This document shows positions 5,292 to 6,960 of a DNA stretch of 6,960 bases, piece by piece. The first letter of the stretch is position 1. The number at the start of each line of letters is the position of its first letter. The stretch is from Gammaproteobacteria bacterium (GTDB taxonomy: Bacteria > Pseudomonadota > Gammaproteobacteria > GCA-001735895), in the NCBI GenBank assembly GCA_021767985.1, contig JAASSH010000111.1, positions 1-6,960 on the forward strand, in the 5' to 3' direction. The translations under genes were made by a program, and so were the position numbers. Below the pieces are notes generated by a model. That model was not told the DNA's origin, did not search any database, and worked only from the letters and a program-made list of their open reading frames with translations.

Positions 5292-6960
5292 ATGAAAAGT
5301 CACGCCAGAGTCGTAATTATCGGAGGCGGTTCACTCGGGGTGAACCTGCTTTACCACTTGACCAAAGAAGGCTGGAGCGACGTGGTGCTGGTCGAAAAAG
5401 GCGAACTGACCAGCGGTTCTACCTGGCACGCCGCGGGCCTGTGCTCGAACTTCATCGGTAACCACACCGTCGCGCAGATTCACAACTACACGATCAAGCT
5501 GTACAACGAAATCCTGCCGCAGGAAACCGGCGAGAAATCGGTATTCCACCAGACCGGCAGTATCCGCCAGGGTTTTACCCGGGTCGAAGAGGAATGGTTC
5601 AGGAATCTCGAAAGCCGCTCCAAAAATATCGGTTTCGAATTCAATATCGTCTCGAAGGAAGAAGCGCAGAAACTGAATCCGTTGATGAATTTCGACAAGG
5701 CGCGCGTGATCGCGAGCACGCCCAACGACGGTCATGTCGATCCAACCTCGGTCGTGATGCCGCTGTCGAAACTGGCGCGTGACAACGGCGCCGAAATTTA
5801 CCGCAATACGCGGGTCACCGATATCAACGAACAGCGCAACGGCGAATGGGAAGTCGTTACCGACAAGGGCACGATCGTGGCCGAGCACGTGGTCAACGCC
5901 GCCGGCTGTTTCGCGCGCGAGGTCGGCGCCATGGTGGGCGTCAACGTGCCCCTGATCAATCTCGAACATCAGTACCTGGTGACCGAGAAGCATCCTGCCA
6001 TCGAAGCGCTGGACTTCGAGCTGCCGGTTTGCCGCGATTCGTACAGTTCCGCGTATATCCGACAGGAAGGCCTGGGTTTCCTGGTCGGCCCCTACGAAAT
6101 GTGGGGCTCGCGCCCGTGGGCGCTGGACGGCATGGACTGGGCTTTCGACCGCGAACTGTTCGAGCCCAACCTCGAAGTACTGATGCCTTTCCTGGAGCGC
6201 TGTTTCGAGCTGACGCCCAAGTTCGAGGAAGTCGGCGTCAAATCGGTGGTCAACGGCCCCATTACCCATACGCCGGATGACAACATCCTCGCCGGCCCGG
6301 TCGCCGGCCTGCGCAACTTCTGGAACCTGTGCGGCGCCAGCATCGGCATCGCCCAGGGCGGGATCGGCAAGTACATGGCGCAGTGGATGAAATACGGCCA
6401 GACCGAGATCAACATGGCACCGCTGGATACGCGCCGCTTCGGCGACTGGGCCGACAAGAAGTACTGCACCATCCGGGCAATCGAGTCCTACGAGGCGATG
6501 TACGCCGTCGGCGCGCCCAACGACAACCGTCCGCACGGTCGACCGATGCGCACCAGCCCGCTTTTTACCCGTCTGCTGCAGCACGGCGCGGTACACGGCG
6601 CGGTACAGGGTTACGAAAAGCCGCTGTGGTTCCAGACCGACGCGGTGCGCAGTGAATCGCTGAGCTGGTCTCACAGCGAAGCCCACGCGGTGGTGGCCGA
6701 GGAATGCAAGGCGGTGCAGGAATCTGTTGGTGTGATCGACATCTCTGGTGCCGCTAAGTATGAAGTTAGCGGCCCCGACGCGGCGGCCTTTCTCGACCGG
6801 CTGTCGTGCAACAGGTTACCGCGCATCGGACGCATCGGCCTGTCGCTGTTCCATGCACCGAACGGCGGCATCATGTGCGAAATGTCGATCACGCGTCTCG
6901 ACGAAAACCGTTTTTACCTGGTGTCCGCGATCGGCTCCGAGCACAAGGACCTGTACTGGA
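5292..6960 (+). CDS. Dimethylglycine/sarcosine dehydrogenase-like FAD protein with GcvT-type folate domain (3' end outside window)
   Basis: The frame stays open from ATG 5292 to the window edge (556 complete codons); relatives of about 800-860 residues imply roughly a third is missing. AGGA stands 7 bases before the start. Residues 6-35 form the FAD Rossmann motif (VVIIGGGSLGVNLLYHL, then VVLVEKG). TSGSTWHAAGL (40-50) contains H46, equivalent to the histidine carrying covalent FAD in dimethylglycine dehydrogenase. The oxidase domain ends with VVNGPITHTPDDNILAGP (319-336). A linker, GRPMRTSPLFTRLL then GYEKPLWF (416-447), leads into the GcvT aminomethyltransferase fold (from about 465; ESVGVIDISGAAKYEVSGPDAAAFL). 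Family members oxidise N-methyl amines such as dimethylglycine or sarcosine and pass the released carbon to THF as 5,10-methylene-THF. The N-terminus resembles sarcosine dehydrogenase as much as dimethylglycine dehydrogenase, so the substrate is open. Probably co-transcribed with the methyltransferase. Confidence 0.9.
   Translation, partial: MKSHARVVIIGGGSLGVNLLYHLTKEGWSDVVLVEKGELTSGSTWHAAGLCSNFIGNHTVAQIHNYTIKLYNEILPQETGEKSVFHQTGSIRQGFTRVEEEWFRNLESRSKNIGFEFNIVSKEEAQKLNPLMNFDKARVIASTPNDGHVDPTSVVMPLSKLARDNGAEIYRNTRVTDINEQRNGEWEVVTDKGTIVAEHVVNAAGCFAREVGAMVGVNVPLINLEHQYLVTEKHPAIEALDFELPVCRDSYSSAYIRQEGLGFLVGPYEMWGSRPWALDGMDWAFDRELFEPNLEVLMPFLERCFELTPKFEEVGVKSVVNGPITHTPDDNILAGPVAGLRNFWNLCGASIGIAQGGIGKYMAQWMKYGQTEINMAPLDTRRFGDWADKKYCTIRAIESYEAMYAVGAPNDNRPHGRPMRTSPLFTRLLQHGAVHGAVQGYEKPLWFQTDAVRSESLSWSHSEAHAVVAEECKAVQESVGVIDISGAAKYEVSGPDAAAFLDRLSCNRLPRIGRIGLSLFHAPNGGIMCEMSITRLDENRFYLVSAIGSEHKDLYW
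6582..6607 (+). repeat. In-frame 12-base tandem repeat inside the dehydrogenase gene
   Basis: CACGGCGCGGTA occurs twice in direct succession (6582-6593, 6594-6605), followed by a partial CA, and encodes HGAVHGAV at residues 431-438. Bacterial relatives have a segment of similar length here (roughly GAVFG...GWERP), so this may be chance convergence rather than an insertion. It is noted as a possible slippage site. Confidence 0.6.

Noticed and set aside
5331..6686. A 451-codon open frame on the minus strand opposite the dehydrogenase gene
   Set aside because: It is fully antisense to a convincing flavoprotein gene, its product has no recognisable motif, and GC-rich codon use routinely keeps this opposite frame open.

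Overview
The window looks like chromosomal DNA of a GC-rich proteobacterium, most likely a gammaproteobacterium and possibly marine. This is inferred from high third-position GC, proteobacterial family members, and the GcvA-type regulator beside MttB-like and dimethylglycine dehydrogenase-like genes. No rRNA, tRNA, IS element, CRISPR array or phage gene was found. All gene identities rest on motif recognition, not database searches.

Left block (1-2015, + strand), D-amino acid and 5-oxoproline metabolism. It holds the last 56 codons of a 5-oxoprolinase subunit C-like gene (1-171), then a stand-alone D-glutamate cyclase domain protein (182-1027) only 10 bases downstream. After a 130-base gap comes a fold-type IV D-amino acid aminotransferase (1158-2015). 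Read together, the aminotransferase can interconvert D-alanine and D-glutamate, the cyclase can turn D-glutamate into 5-oxo-D-proline, and the oxoprolinase-type enzyme may act on the lactam. The last step is inference, because stereospecificity cannot be read from the sequence.

Centre (2016-3579). A strong hairpin (2028-2052) separates the aminotransferase from a convergent minus-strand pair: a GcvA-like LysR regulator (2698-3579) followed 39 bases later by 5-formyltetrahydrofolate cyclo-ligase (2086-2658).

Right block (3580-6960). A 133-base AT-rich divergent region carries two LysR-type inverted repeats and a plausible sigma70 promoter in the classical activator geometry. It drives a non-pyrrolysine MttB/COG5598-family methyltransferase (3713-5260). 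After 31 bases comes a dimethylglycine/sarcosine dehydrogenase-like FAD protein with a GcvT-type folate domain (5292 to beyond 6960). The likely theme is demethylation of a methylated amine or betaine with delivery of the one-carbon unit to tetrahydrofolate, controlled by the divergent regulator and tied to folate through the cyclo-ligase. The substrate cannot be determined from this window.
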